Source of the DNA: Hyalella azteca
Taxonomy: Eukaryota > Arthropoda > Malacostraca > Amphipoda > Hyalellidae
Assembly (NCBI RefSeq): GCF_000764305.2
Contig: NW_025944107.1
Span: forward strand, 186,001 to 250,000
Reading direction: 5' to 3'
DNA length: 64,000 nt
The notes under the pieces are model-generated. The model made no database searches, was not told the origin of the DNA, and saw only the letters and a program-made list of their open reading frames with translations. The first letter of the stretch is position 1, and each line of letters opens with the position of its first letter. The translations under genes and the position numbers were made by a program. This document shows, in pieces, positions 1-12,852 of the stretch.

Positions 1-71
1 GCTTGAAAAGACCCGTGACGGGCGCTGCCTAAAGGCCTCTTATGCAGGGGCCTCGCTTCAAACACATGCAT

Positions 72-310
72 GCACCCAGATAAATGAGACTTTGTCCAAA
101 CTACGATGCACCTCTCACTTGTGTGTGGGTCATAGTGACCCTGTTTAGGCGTATCACCGCTACTTCAAAAAGGGAGTTCTGACCTACTTTGGGCCGGGAA
201 GAGATTGTATCAGTGCTACGTCTGTTCTCTGCTCGTGATGCAGGCGAGAAAGTGTGTCACTTTTTGGAGAGTATTTCCCATTTATTTTCTCGAGTGTGTC
301 GTACGGCGTT
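72..310. mobile_element. ACACTCAG-family short element, copy 1
   Basis: Contains TGAGACTTTGTCCAAACTACGATGC, the GTGGGTCATAGTGACC block, ATCAGTGCTACGTCTG, GTGTGTCACTTTTTGGA and a TTTTCTCGAGTGTGTC right end. These follow the same order as copies at 46152 and 47317. The open frame at 189-371 is only this element. Confidence 0.55.
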
Positions 311-1345
311 CATGCAAATGCCACCTCGTCCTGCTCTAAATGTCGCATCATTACGAGCAAGTGGCACCTAATTTCAGAAGAATGTTTATAATCTCTGAAT
401 AATTGCCGGCCTCCACGTACATGATGCGAGGGAACCTCGTTTCTGAACAAATGGATTCCAACTTAGAGCGAATGAGGGGGCATTAATTTCCCACCGATTT
501 TCTGAAGGAATTTAGACTTTTTTCGAGCGAATTTCCAATTTTAAAATTTTTTTCCGTACGAAGATTTGATTGTTAGCAAAATTTTTATTTGCGAGCAAAA
601 TTCATGTCTTTTGAGTAGGTTTCAAAAAATTCTGTATAAAAAAAAACAACTTTTTCGAGTCGAGGATAAGTTCTGCCCTTGCTTACTGTCGACCACAAGA
701 AGGCATCTTCATTTACCAATTAATAATTATGTATTTTGTGGCGATGCCCTCCAGTCTATACCCGGGCATCTATAGTGATTTTCAGGTATGGAACGTATAT
801 ATTTATGTTATGAGCGATTACTTTTGATTATTAATTAAGAAATGGCGACACATAATTTGTAGGGATCACCGATATTCGTTATACATTCTTTGTTCATTTT
901 TCCTCAAAAAATTAGCAGTCAGCCAACCATCCGAACTTCTTATAGATAGATTATTACTTTCTTCGTTAGTTCAGTTAGCAGTCATTACACTTCAGCCTTT
1001 ACCGCCAACGTTTGTGGTAAAAACTTAAATAACTCATGTTATATTCATATCATTTGTAATATTTTCTTGTATAATATTCTTCATTCAATCGTTTAAAACA
1101 GTTATGCAATTAGCCTTATAAGAATTCATTTATTCAACAGGTGCAAAATTTACCTTACTAATACTCACAAATACACTGTTCGTATCATCCGCCTTCTTAA
1201 TTACTCATAGGGTTCCCTGTTCGCATTTCCCTAGCTTACAGCGGTACCGGTATACTCAATATAAATTCACTCAAGCTTCAGTTAAAATGGGAGTACACTA
1301 AACTAGTTGTAAGTCACGGATAAGTAGCCTGATAAGTATCAATTT
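310..1345. other. No gene seen
   Basis: AT-rich sequence with stops in all frames. The 69-codon frame at 566-775 has no recognisable protein character. Confidence 0.6.
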
Positions 1346-1347
1346 GA

Positions 1348-1787
1348 GGCAGGGTGGCCCAGTGGTTACAGTTTTGGGCCTATACTTTCAGCAAAAGTTA
1401 AGAGATCGTAATTTCATCAGCCAATCATTGACGGCCTTTCAAGCAAAATCCACCAATCATAGACAAGAAAATAGAGCGTAAGTACTAACGTTCACTTAGC
1501 GAGCTTTGAAAGTATCCACCAATCATAGACAAGAAAATAGAGCGTAAGTACTTACGTTCACTTAGCGAGTTTTAAAAAGTATGGCATCAGAGTCCCAGAA
1601 TTGGAGCAGCGAGGTGCGGGTTCGATCCTAGCTCTCTGCGCCAGTGTCTGGTCAGAATCGGCGAGGAGGCCGGGCGGTTTATCTCAGCAAAATTGGAGCA
1701 GCGAGTTGCGTGTTCGAGAAAACAACAAGCTGTGAATGTTCTGCGATGTTAAAAACAGGCTAATAAACGATGGAACCGCTATTATTT
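1348..1787 (+). mobile_element. tRNA-derived SINE, copy 1 (interrupted)
   Basis: Begins GGCAGGGTGGCCCAGTGGTTA, in which TGGCCCAGTGG is an RNA polymerase III A-box. After the inserted GGGCC element come AGTCCCAGAATTGGAGCAGC and GGTGCGGGTTCGATCCTAGC (B-box GGTTCGATCC). The tail CTGGTCAGAATCGGC.AGGAGGCCGGGCGG and the 3' AATAAACGATGGAACCGCTATTATT match copy 2 at 52409. Confidence 0.75.
1376..1585. mobile_element. GGGCC-family inverted-repeat element nested in a SINE, with internal duplication
   Basis: Begins GGGCCTATACTTTC (reverse orientation to the copy at 48697) and ends AAAGTATGGC. The interior contains the block CACCAATCATAGACAAGAAA through CGTTCACTTAGCGAG twice in tandem (about 65 bp per copy), so this copy is longer than the roughly 145-bp family norm. 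It lies between the A-box and B-box halves of the SINE at 1348-1787. Confidence 0.7.
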
Positions 1788-1789
1788 CC

Positions 1790-3505
1790 TTGCTATTAAT
1801 AATTTATGATGCCTAAAAAATTAGTGATTACCCTTACTTAAGAATGTCTTTTTTTATCTCTAATGAATACATGATTTTGGTTGAATTCGAAATTGGTAGA
1901 CAGTGCATGTTAACTGAACGGGTCTTGTGAATAGAATGATCACAATAACCGATCCATGGTAATACGTTCTCTGTCTGTAAAATAAATTTGACAAGTGTCT
2001 TCTTATTTTTGTTGTAGAACTGTTCACCTCCCAGTTTCCTCTCATTTTTATCAAATATTTATTTGGTCGCCGTCTAGGTCTTGAAATTCAAGTTCCTGTC
2101 GCTCTGCCCTCAGATGCGCGGACTGATACTCGCTCTCGTGGGGGACTAGTTTCCCAGGCGGATATTGCATGACCAGTTCATTTTCAGTCATTGAGCACAA
2201 ATTTTGTGTTATATTACATCTTACAGAAAATTCAAATCGCGTAGGAGTAGACCGGTTTAAGTACTAACGAGAAGCTATTTTGCAAAATAAAATAAAACCC
2301 TGACGGAAAACTTAAATAATTGTTTGAAAACTATCAATGTAATGGATTTTAAATTTGATGGTCTAAATGTTTAAATTTTCAAGATCCGAATGACATTTTT
2401 TTTGTATTATTCACTTTTTAATTTTTTTAATATGAACTAAATAACGTGAGGTTCACCTATAGGGATTACCTATATATTAAAGATGACATTTCGAAATCCT
2501 GATTTTCGGGTTTATGCAAATTAACATCTAGCATGAGCGCATGGAAATCTATTGTACTGGTCAATATTTATCTGGAGTTTTTCGTTTTCGAGAAAAGCAT
2601 TGAGACTGTATGCTGAATTTTGAGTCAATTATTTGCAGAATTTTGAAAGCGTAATTTGGATAGCGATTGTTATTAATAGACATTTACACGACTTGTTGAG
2701 CTAAATGCTTGCATCTATGATTAACTGAAAAAATTAAGTCAACTAAATGAGAATAAACGGTGCTTGGGTGAAATGTAATTAATAGAATGACTAATTTCAG
2801 AATATGAAATCCGGACCAGAACTGAAATCCTGTTTCGGAAAAATTTTGTTGCTTTTAATAAGTTAATTTGTTGTATTTTTCATGAAAAATTTTGTTTCCT
2901 TTAGGAGCTTTCACAGCGCGGAGGACAGTTTCCCTTCAATATTTGATCTCCTTGTTTACACTCTACATATTATTTTCCTTTAATATTTGAACTCCTAGTT
3001 AACACTACATATCGACTCAAATTTATTTATTTCTATTTTTGAAGCATTGGTAGTGCGGAATATATAAGGAATTCATTTCCTTATACCTATTCTGTCTCGT
3101 ATAAGAAATGACATGCAAATTGATTGCAGTGGCAAATAAAAGCCAATGTCATCTTAAATTCACATCAATTTTTTATATTATATAATTGATTTGGAAAACT
3201 CAGCACGATACAGATTAAAATCGGAGTTTTAACCGTATCGTTTGCAAATATTATTATTCGCTAAGATTAATTTGAGTGAAATTAATGTACCCAGATTAAT
3301 CTGATTAATCTGCGTGCCAGTGAAATTTTTCCTGTCTGAGACATGTATTGAGATTTTGTTTCATTTTCTTGAATACTTGGCCGGTAGATTTGTCTTAATG
3401 ACATCCAACATACAAAAGTTCAGCTTTATATTCTCGATGATGAATCACTTCTTCTAATACTTTAATACGTCTCTTGGAATGAACAAACGTTTAAAGCACG
3501 GTGTT
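1790..3505. other. No gene seen
   Basis: AT-rich unique-looking DNA. The ATTAATCTGATTAATCTG at about 3294-3311 is a small direct repeat; nothing else. Confidence 0.6.
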
Positions 3506-3690
3506 ATGAGTGGCTGAGTGGATCATCAAGAATGGAGCAGCGAGTTGGGGATTCGAAACCCGTATCTAGCTGTAAAATTATAGTCAAAATTAGTGAGGTG
3601 GCTAAGGGAGTAATAGCGGCGAGATTGAAGCAGTGAGATGCAGGTTCGAGACCCACAACTCGCCATGAAAATTCTGCTATGTATTCAATC
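3506..3690 (+). mobile_element. Decayed tRNA-derived SINE
   Basis: AGTGGCTGAGTGG resembles an A-box. AGAATGGAGCAGCGAGTTGGGG and GGATTCGAAACCC, then GCAGTGAGATGCAGGTTCGAGACCC, mirror the two B-box modules of the copies at 1348 and 52409. More diverged than either; the 3' end is unclear. Confidence 0.5.
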
Positions 3691-4727
3691 GACGATAGGC
3701 CAGTCATGACCAAATCTTTAACATTGGATCCAAAATACAAGGTAACATTTGTTTCACTATACATATTACTTACTATACACTCTATACTGGTGCACTACTC
3801 GTATATTGATTGATGTATACTACTCGTATATATTGATTTATGCTCTATGAAAAATGCCAAATGTTCAATTTATTCAAAAATAGGTTATTATATGACAGGG
3901 CAATGGGCATGTCGATTCATTAGAATCAATCAATGTTTGTTATCTGAAATAAAACAATTGTAATTTGTAATCCACTGTTGGCAGGAGTTCAGTTTGTTTG
4001 AGTTAACTGATACTTCGCTTACTGTTTTTCGCTGCGCAGCTGAGGGAACTCAAACATGGATCCCTCGGGCAACTCAGCTGCGATTTTCCCTCAAACATAA
4101 TCGTGTTGTCGAGGCTGGCGTTCCCCAGTTGAGTAAAGTTCACCGAAAAGATATTTCGCGACTTGAGCGTTGTTTGCTTTTACAAAAATTTCAGTTTCCG
4201 TTTTTATTTGATTTGAATAGTTTGTTGTGTTTGAATACTAAAACAGACAATATAGTTTGATTGTAATTTATATGCACAATTTTGATCCAATGTTCAATGA
4301 TTGCTGCGATACTTTTGAATGTTATTATTTCCAGAATTTTTTTTTAATAATTCTGCCAGACAAAGACGACAAATTCGACTCGTGATCACAGAGACAAATT
4401 TTTAACTTTTTACGTATTATTTTAATATTAATTTACATTTCTTAATTAATTACGCGTTATATCTTATTTATTCTGCTAAACTAAGATGGTTAAGTGGGAT
4501 CTCAGAACAAATATCTGAATTTTTTAAGTATAATTTTCAAATCATCTTTGCTCAACTAAATGGACTAACTGGTCTTGTGATCACCAGAGAAATCTAGGAA
4601 TTTCTTATCATTTCTCGAACTATTCCTGCCGACGAATTGAAATTGCGATCCTCGATCGCCGCAATAACTTTCCTGATGCCGACCCTCGGAGTGACGTGGC
4701 GGTGTCGACTAAGAAATTGACGTTGAA
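3691..4727. other. No gene supported
   Basis: The frame at 3994-4260 starts at TTG and has no conserved features or splice context. Otherwise AT-rich. Confidence 0.55.
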
Positions 4728-5228
4728 GGACGATAAGGCAGCCCTCAGAGGGACGATGTGGCAGCCCTCAGAGGGACGATGAGGCAGCCCTCAGAGGGAC
4801 GATGAAGCAGCCTCAGAGGGACGATGAGGCAGCCCTCAGAGGGACGATGAAGCAGCCTCAACAGCCCTCAGAGGGACGATGAGGCAACCCTCAGAGGGAC
4901 GATGAGGCAGCCCTCAGAGAGACGATGACACAGCCCTCAGAGGAATGATGAGGCAGCCCTCAGAGGGACGATGTGGCAGCCCTCAGAGGGACGATGAGGC
5001 AGTCCTCAGAGGGACGGTGAGGCAGCCCTCAGAGGGACGATGAGGCAGCCCTCAGAGGGACGATGAGGCAGCCCTCAGAGGGACGATGAGGCAGCCTCAG
5101 AGGGACGATGAGGCAGCCCTCAGAGGGACGATGAAGCAGCCCTCAGAGGGACGATGAGGCAGCCCTCAGAGGGACGATGAGGCAGCCCTCAGAGGGACGA
5201 TGTGGCAGCCCTCAGAGGGACGACGAGG
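4728..5228 (+). repeat. 23-bp minisatellite (CCTCAGAGGGACGATG)
   Basis: About 21 copies of a 23-bp unit built on AGCCCTCAGAGGGACGATGA. A 22-bp variant lacks one C. CCCTCAGAGGG within each unit is palindromic. Confidence 0.95.
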
Positions 5229-6260
5229 TCCCAGACGCCGCTATGACGCATGACTGGAGCTTCGTCTTCCCTCGTCTCATTTCATTTCATCCTTCGCTGC
5301 CCACGCAATTGAACTTCTTCGTGCTGCCACCTGCATTAAACTTCTACCGTTCACTTTACTTGCAGAATTTACTTGTAAATCTTCACGTTGTGCTAAAATT
5401 CCTCCCGTATTTTGTTTTATATTATTTTTATAATATTATTTATTTATGTTATATATTATTCATTACATTGCTGTTACGTCTGCGATTTATCCTTGCTTAG
5501 TAAGTTCACTTCAGTCGGTGAGAATGAGTTGAGGGATAATGCCTTCAAAATGAAATGTGAACAATTACTAGTGAAATAATATAAATATTGAAATTAATCC
5601 TATGTCTTGTAGCATGTGTCGCATATCATTATGGAAAAGCCGGTTATTAGTGTGGGTGGAACGTCACATGGCCGCTTGCCAACCTTGACTTGTTACATGC
5701 GTAGGTCTTACGAAATGAACGAGAAATCAATGAAGCCTGAGCCTCTGCTGGCAAAGCGGCTACGCTCGTGTCTTTCAAAAGTGAGCAGGATGGGAGAGTC
5801 AAGACTAATTCATTGTTTGTTTATAAATTAGAATTAACATAACATAACATAACATAGTGATCTCGGCGCTGTAGTGTAGGCCTGATGTGGCCTGTCGCCG
5901 ATTCTTTTCCTTTTCGTGCCTTGTTCACAGAAGATCGAAATCGTGTCATTTGACCGTATTTTTTGTGAAAGTTAATTTCACAGTTAATTAATTGTGAAAG
6001 TTAATTTCACAAGTTCTACATACTGTGCGTATTCCAAGCCCGTTAAATACGCACGAGTGCATGGGTTCTGTTTAGCGCATTCGTTTGTCACATTGTCCAA
6101 ATGTTGACACACTTGTTGCATGTAGCTCTGATTCGTTCATTTTGTGGGTATATTTGCTCAGGATGAACAACACATGTTAACAAGTGTATCGTTATTTAGA
6201 AAATGTCACTCCTTCATCTGAGAATAACTCAATAAAAAATGAAGCACATTTCCTGCATTG
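5229..6260. other. No gene supported
   Basis: Includes two short frames (to 5500 and 5616-5831) without protein-like composition. GTGAAAGTTAATTTCAC occurs twice near 5966-6010 as a small palindrome pair, and (ATAAC)n lies near 5837. Confidence 0.55.
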
Positions 6261-6261
6261 C

Positions 6262-6475
6262 TTACACTCATAGAAATTATTGCGCTTTTGTCCAAATAGC
6301 GATGCTTTTTTATCTTCTTGAGGTCAATTCCGACCAGTTTGGTCTGGCAAGAGCATTTACCAGTGGAAGTGTGTCACCCTGTGGGGAAGTGACACTCCTT
6401 TGGAAGTATGTGCTTCTGGAAGTATGTCACTATTTGGACAGCATGACCCAATAATTCTCCTGAGTACACCAAGGA
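6262..6475. mobile_element. ACACTCAG-family short element, copy 2
   Basis: Starts ACACTCATAGAAAT, with TTTTGTCCAAATAGCGATGC, and ends TCACTATTTGGACAGCATGA then TTCTCCTGAGTACACC. The middle carries an extra small duplication of a GGAAGT(G/A)TGT.AC block. A more decayed piece (GTCCAAATGTTGACACACTT...) precedes it at about 6090-6240. Confidence 0.6.
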
Positions 6476-6839
6476 TAACAGAGAGTGTCGCAATAATAAC
6501 CACCGACGCTTGTCCATGCACTCCTCCTTATATATTGTCTCAGGCACTCCAGCGGCGAATGATTTGTACCACAGAGTCATGACCAATAGTAATGGCACTG
6601 CATTATAAAATGATTTGTAGGCTCCGACATCGCGACCCGCTTCTTTTCTGCCTATTTTTAAATCATTTTTTTGCGGTTGTAGTTTGGTGAAGGTAGTGAC
6701 AGTACTTTTTACCTGTGGTAGCACAGATTTGTTTAATGTAAAATGATTACTCATAGTATATATTATTGGGAAAGTTTAAAATACTATGCTTATATCGATA
6801 CCCCATGAAAGGCTTGATTGTTGTGTTCTCACTAAGTGG

Positions 6840-7140
6840 ATTTTTGCCTTGAATCGTCTTCCAGCCATCCTGGAATCTTGCCTTGAATCGTCCCTATCAT
6901 TGCGAATTTTGCCTTGAATCGTCTTCTCGTCATTCTAAATATTGCCTTGAATCGTTTTCCGTCATCCTGTGATCTTGCCTTGAATCTATGGTCCAGATAT
7001 CCTGATCCTGGAATATTGCCTTGAATCGCTTCTCTATCATCCTGGAATCTTGCCGGGAATCGTTTTTCCGTCATCCTAGGATCTTGCCTTGAATCTATGT
7101 CCAGATATCCTGATCCTGGAATATTTTTTACTTGAATCGT
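6840..7140 (+). repeat. Imperfect repeats (TTGCCTTGAATCGT)
   Basis: Degenerate units of about 28-45 bp with TTGCCTTGAATCGTCTTC and CATCCTGGAATCTTGCC. One larger block, TCTATG(G)TCCAGATATCCTGA, recurs. The - strand open frame 6832-7233 is a product of this repeat. Confidence 0.8.
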
Positions 7141-8595
7141 CCTATGGTATTCTATAAATAATCGATGCCGAAATTTTAGAGGAATCGAGAATTCGCACTC
7201 TTCATTCAAGTTGATCGGAAAAGTCAAGTTCACTTACCGTTTGCTAACGTTCTGATTTTTCTGAACGCAGAGTAGTTCACATTACTAAATTATTGTAAGA
7301 GTTATTCTCTCTCAGCGTCAATATAATAACTTTTCCAAATTTTGAAGTCGTAAATAGCGTTTCATAATCAGTCAATGTACTTTATCAAAACTTGACCGAA
7401 ATGGTACAATATAAAATACGTACTAATAGTACATCGGAATAAGAGCCACATGCCAATATGTTCCCTGACCATAACCTACATTAAACTCGCCCTCGCGTAA
7501 GCTTATTTCCTTATTCACTCTTCGTTAGCTTATTACATTATCCGTTGACATTTATTGATACATGGGACTAAAGAGACGAGGAAAAAACTTGATCTAATAG
7601 ACGAAGGAAACAGCGTGAATAATTTGAAATTGCTTTGAAATTTCAAAATTTAAATAAAATTGAAATTTAAATTCAATTTCATTGAAAAATTTCTATAAAA
7701 TTGAAATTTTCATTAAAATTTCATAATAAAAATAAAAAAATTGAAGCTACAGTGTTTCAAATCCCCACAAAAATGTGTTGTTCCATAAAAACGGAATTCT
7801 AAGGAAGACTGAAGAAAATATTTTCCTTTTCCTATTTAATAATTGATGTAAAAATCGGAAATAAAAAGGCTTTTCTATTTCAACTTCGAAATCTGCTAGC
7901 AAAAATGATGCATTCATTTCGATTGTTTAATAATTCACCACACAACTTGAGTATGCTAATAAGCAGGCATGGTTCTCATCGTTATATTATATTTATTTAC
8001 CTTAACAATGTTACATTTTACAACATTATTTCTGTTAGTTATTGGCCGTCCAGTGAGCGGCAAGCTTTTGTTCGCGAATCAATTTCCGCTGTCAAATTTT
8101 TCGCGCAGCAGTCACCTCAGGTATCCGATGCACACGCATAAGATCTCGCTAATTTTCTAAGTTTTTGTGATTTATTTGAGACTCAAATTCCTCCATATAA
8201 AGTCTGGGAGTGGATTGAAAACTTGAAACTTGATGTGATTTGAACAAAATTGGAAAGAAATGATGTGATTTGGATTGGAAACTTTTCCGCCTAGTGACAT
8301 AATTTTAATTTCATTAAATATCGGACTCTGTCTCTTGTATAATTTTACACATATAATTCAAATATGCATGTTTATCAATATTTATTATTATTATTTATTA
8401 ACTGTATGTTAATTTAATCTCCATTCCCACCAATGTTATATATATATTCCATTCCACATCAACACAACAGCCTGCGTAGATCTTGTATATTTCAGCGCCC
8501 TCTCGCGTGCAAACATCGTAAGCTTTGAAATTCAGCGCTGCACTTCGCTACGGGAAATTTGTTAGAAAAAACTGATGACGAACTACATGGCGGTC
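7140..8595. other. No gene supported
   Basis: AT-rich. 7620-7735 is a dense AAATTTCAATTTAAAT-type palindromic patch. Two overlapping frames near 7905-8160 show no domain. Confidence 0.55.
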
Positions 8596-9015
8596 TGGTC
8601 TTAAGGGTTGCATCACTTTTAAGGTTACTGTGAGTGAGGTTTCCTTAATAGCTGATGCATTTTTTGTGCATCACAAGATAAGAGATTCAAGGCATCCAAA
8701 ACAGTGACGCATCATTTTGAGGGTTCTGTGAGTGAGGCTGGCTTGATGTCTGATGCACTCTTTGTGCAGCAAAGCACAAGAGATGTGCGGCGTGCATAAT
8801 TTTTAAGGTGTCGTGATTGAGGCTTGCTTGGCAAATGATGCGTTTTTTTGTACATCAGAAGATATGAGATGTGGGGTGCATCACTGCTAAGGTTTCTATT
8901 GGTGAGGCTGGACTGACAGCTGATGATGCATTTATTTGAGCATCAAAATTTAAGATATGTGATGTGTGCATAACTTTTAAAGATGTATAATTGAGGCTTG
9001 TGCATTTCTTTGGGT
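8596..9015 (+). repeat. Diverged ~90-bp repeats (GATGCATxxTTTGTGCATCA)
   Basis: Four to five degenerate units with TGCATCACTTTTAAGGTT, TGTGAGTGAGGCT, GCTGATGCATTTTTTGTGCA and CAAGATAAGAGAT. Each contains an inverted pair, TGATGCA/TGCATCA. Confidence 0.75.
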
Positions 9016-10132
9016 ATCATTCGATATGTCTTCACTCATCGTCGACGAGTGAAACATTCTGGCCGAATTGATATTTCTTCTGTATAAAATGCAAAAGGAT
9101 TTACCGTAGATGTTATGGCGGGAAACGCATGCTAGATCTGCAATTTATAACGCGCGCACACTTTCCTTGTTGTTCTTGCGCACCTTCACCGCTTCAAAGA
9201 TGATGATTTTTTTTTCATGATGGAATCGCGTCTGTAATTGGGTTTAGAGGGGCAACCTTGTTGCGTTTGTTACCCGTTTGCGTTTGTTTGCTTGATGGTG
9301 GAACTAGTTTGACGTCGTGCTTGTGATTTTCGCAGCGAAGAATTAAGAATTAAACTTCTTTTACTAGAAATTAATTTTATCACGTATTTATCTATGCGCA
9401 CTGGAATATGCAAGGAGGTTCTATTACTCTACACGAAGAATATTTTTACATCAAAATCTAAATATGTGGCTGGAAATGTTTTTGTTGCTAAAAATATTTT
9501 GATTGATCAATATTGGTATAAATTTCAAACTTTTAATTTTTTCAGGTATTGTTGTTGCATGATTCATTTAAACTTGCCGTGAATGAGACAAACTTTCACT
9601 TGATCGTTAACAAATCATGATTGTCCTCGGGTTGAAAACCAATTAATTACCCTGACACCGAGAGGATATCTAGAGCATGACACCTTTTTTAATAAATGCG
9701 CATGCGGCCATTTTTCCAATAAAAATTCTTCAGTCCCCATTTTATTTGAAAGGTCATGAAAGGAACAGAGTTTCATCTGATTCATTACTCTATTGATCTC
9801 TTCATGGAATGAATTACGTACTCGATGCTACCTCGAAATATGGTACATGTACGACATCTCTCTCGAATCATGGGTACGTACATATATGTACCTCATCTAC
9901 CTTGAAATTTGTATACATCTAATTCATCTATCTCAGTATACGTGTACATACAGTGGGGGGAAATAAATATTCGTACACTTGAAAAATCGTATTTTAATGT
10001 ATGTAAGTACACAAACTTAACAGGAAAAGTAATTTAAATTATGTATAGAGACGCATAGTATTCAAAAATACTATCAAAAGAAATTAAATCTCAATGCAAC
10101 AAAAAACAATGCAACATGTTCACTTTTCGGGN
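9016..10132. other. No gene seen
   Basis: AT-rich. 9810-9950 has loosely repeated TACGTACATGTAC and CTCGAAAT motifs. Confidence 0.55.
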
Positions 10133-10737
10133 GCACACGACTCCCTGCGGTGCCTTCTGCACACGACTTCTTGCTGTGCCTTCTGCACACGACTCCCTGC
10201 GGTCCCTTCTGCACACGACTTCTTGCTGTGCCTTCTGCACACGACTCCTTGCGGTGGCTTCTGCACACGACTCCCTGCGGTGGCATCTGCACACGACTCC
10301 TTGCGGTGGCTTCTGCACACGACTCCCTGCGGTGCATTCTGCACACGACTCCCTGCGGTGCCTTCTGCACACGACTCTCCGCGGTGCCTTCTGCACACGA
10401 CTCTCTGTGGTGCCTTCTGCACACGACTCTCTGCGGCGCCTTCTGCACACGATTCTCTGCGGTGCCTCTGCACACGGCTCTCCGCGGTGCCTTCTGCACA
10501 CGACTCTCTGTGGTGCCTTCTGCACACGATTCTCTGCGGTGCCTCTGCACACGACTCCCTGCGGTGCCTTCTGCACACGACTCTCCGCGGTGCCTTCTGC
10601 ACACGACTCTCTGTGGTGCCTTCTGCACACGGCTCTCCGCGGTGCCTTCTGCACACGACTCCCTGCGGTGCCTTCTGCACACGACTCTCTGTGGTGCCTT
10701 CTGCACACGACTCTCTGCGGTGCTTTCTGCACACGAG
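10133..10737 (+). repeat. 26-bp minisatellite (CTGCACACGACTCYCTGCGG)
   Basis: About 23 copies of a 26-bp unit, TGCACACGACTCCCTGCGGT then GCCTTC. Some units have dropped 2 bp (GTGCCTCTGCAC). The unit has no stop codon on either strand and is not a multiple of three, so five long overlapping frames stay open. This array is far richer in GC and CpG than its flanks. Confidence 0.95.
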
Positions 10738-12109
10738 TTGTTGCAGTGTTTTCTGTGACGTTCATCGCACTGAAAATAAACTCACCAAAATTTCCAACTT
10801 CATCACGTATAACATGACCGTGCATAAGGCCTGAAGAGGATATAAGATTTTATCGAGAAGGCTGGGATATTTACTGATGATGTAATTTTTTTGGTTGCGT
10901 TACCGCTGGCGTCTTCTGAAGCGGTGTCAACACGAGAAAAAGCAACTGTCATGAACGCAATAATTCTTTACGTCTTTTTGTTCACAATTAAACTTCCCTA
11001 AAATAATTTTAAAAACCTCATCTTTAGTTTGTAACAATATTAATGGGGATTTGTACTTTAATCTTGATAGAATATGAAATAAACCTCTGGTTCTGACCTT
11101 CGAACAAGTTAAAAATTGTTGGACACTTTCCCGGCTTGAATTACTCAAGCTTTTCTCCTACATTAAGCACGAAATCATCGTTTACAAATTCTCAGAATTA
11201 ACTTAACAGAATAAAACGTCAAGGTTTTTGAGGTTTTCGTCAAGGTTTTGCTTAATTGAGTTTGTTTTGAATGAACAAACGCAATTAAGAAAATTATCGA
11301 TAATATAAATATCAACAAAAAACTAAAACTTCAATGAAAGTGCGTTTGGAAGATACATTTCTAGGGTGGTTCCTTTATTGAGATTTCGATTCATTCGGAT
11401 TTAAGCTTCTTTGACATGAAACTTAAGACTGTAAACTATATATAACTTGAGATTAATGACTTGATGCTTCTCAGAGATCAATAAAAGAATCAGTGGGAAT
11501 TGGAAATAAAGTCCTTGCTTATATTATCTAAAATGAGAACTTTAGAATGAAAATAATTTTTAATTTTATGATGAATAAATACTATACGTAATTGACTAAT
11601 CACTGTGACTTGTTAAAGCACATAAATAAAGATCAGTGAAATGGAATGAAAAATTACAGGAGCTGGGTTTAATAAATTTAATAAATTATGTAATATGATA
11701 TAATGAACTTTCAAATAAATAAACAATTATGTAATTAATTCCAAAACATTTTATTCTTAGGTACATTAACTCAGTAAATAACTTGTTTCAGTATTGATTT
11801 GTGCATTAAAATGATTAATGCTAGAAGTTTTAATGGTTTGAAGCGCTTTAGACAAAACTTGTTCCGTAATTTTTTAAAAATGAAATGAGTGATTGAAAAG
11901 TTAATAATGAAAATTTCATTTACTTGAGCAAGATTAAATTGAATAAAATGGCGAAGTGATTTCAGCATAAATAATTCGTAGACCGTCTGCTAGTTTAATT
12001 TGCTTCTATAAGTTCAAGTTCCTTGCCCGAATGTCTATTGGCAATTCAGGTTCTGGCCAAGTTCCTGGTTCTAAAAACTTGCACACACCGCCGTCACCAA
12101 TCCATGTAC
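10738..12109. other. No gene seen
   Basis: AT-rich with short frames only. 12000-12065 carries repeated AGTTC(C/A) words that may seed the next array. Confidence 0.55.
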
Positions 12110-12306
12110 TCTAGAACTTGACCCTCTCACTGACTCAGAAGTACAAGAACTTGACCCTCTCACTGAACTCACTGATTCGGAAGTACAAGAACTTGACCCT
12201 CTCACTGATTCGGAAGTACAAGAACTTGACCCTCTCACTGACTCAGAAGTACAAGAACTTGACCCTCTCACGGACTCAGAAGTACAAGAACTTGACCCTC
12301 TCACCC
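12110..12306 (+). repeat. 33-bp minisatellite (GAAGTACAAGAACTTGACCC)
   Basis: About six units of GAAGTACAAGAACTTGACCC then TCTCACTGACTCA. One unit carries a 12-bp internal duplication (CTCACTGAACTCACTGATTC). Confidence 0.9.
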
Positions 12307-12474
12307 TCTTTCCCTCTCTTCAGTCCCTCACTTCCATCGATCGCCACGCGAGTGAGGGTAGCGCTTAGACCGTTCTTCCAGGCTTTGGCTTACTCACGTG
12401 TAACATCGCCGGTGAATCATGGGAGGCCAGTCCCCTGTTGGCCGCTGATAATCCGGTTCCCATCCACCAATGGT

Positions 12475-12852
12475 TTCGAACAGATACAGATTCGAATTAA
12501 ATCTGATTTCGAACAGATAGAGATACGAATTGTATCTGATTTCGAACAGATACGAATCAGAAACAGTCGTATCTGTATCCGATTTCGAATAGATACAGAT
12601 ACGAATCAGATACAATCGTACCTGTATCTGATTTCGAATAGATAAAGATACAGATACGAATTGTATCTGATTTCGAACAGATAGAGATACGAATCAGAAA
12701 CAGTGGTATCTGTATCTGATTTCGAACAGGTACAGGTACAAATACGAATCAGAAACAGTCGTTTCTGTATCTGATTTTGAATAGATACAGATACAGATAC
12801 GAATCAGATACAGTCGTATCTGTATTTGATTTCGAACAGGTACAGACATGTA
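12475..12852. repeat. Palindromic repeat array (GTATCTGATTTCGAACAGATAC)
   Basis: Units of roughly 45-60 bp alternate CAGATACGAATCAGA(T/A)AC with its near complement GTATCTGTATCTGATTTCG. Nearly every unit can fold on itself, and the array as a whole is close to self-complementary. Confidence 0.85.

Noticed and set aside
10074..10834. Five overlapping long frames (202-246 codons) on both strands
   Set aside because: All are the 26-bp minisatellite read in different frames; the unit lacks stops, so openness is expected by construction.
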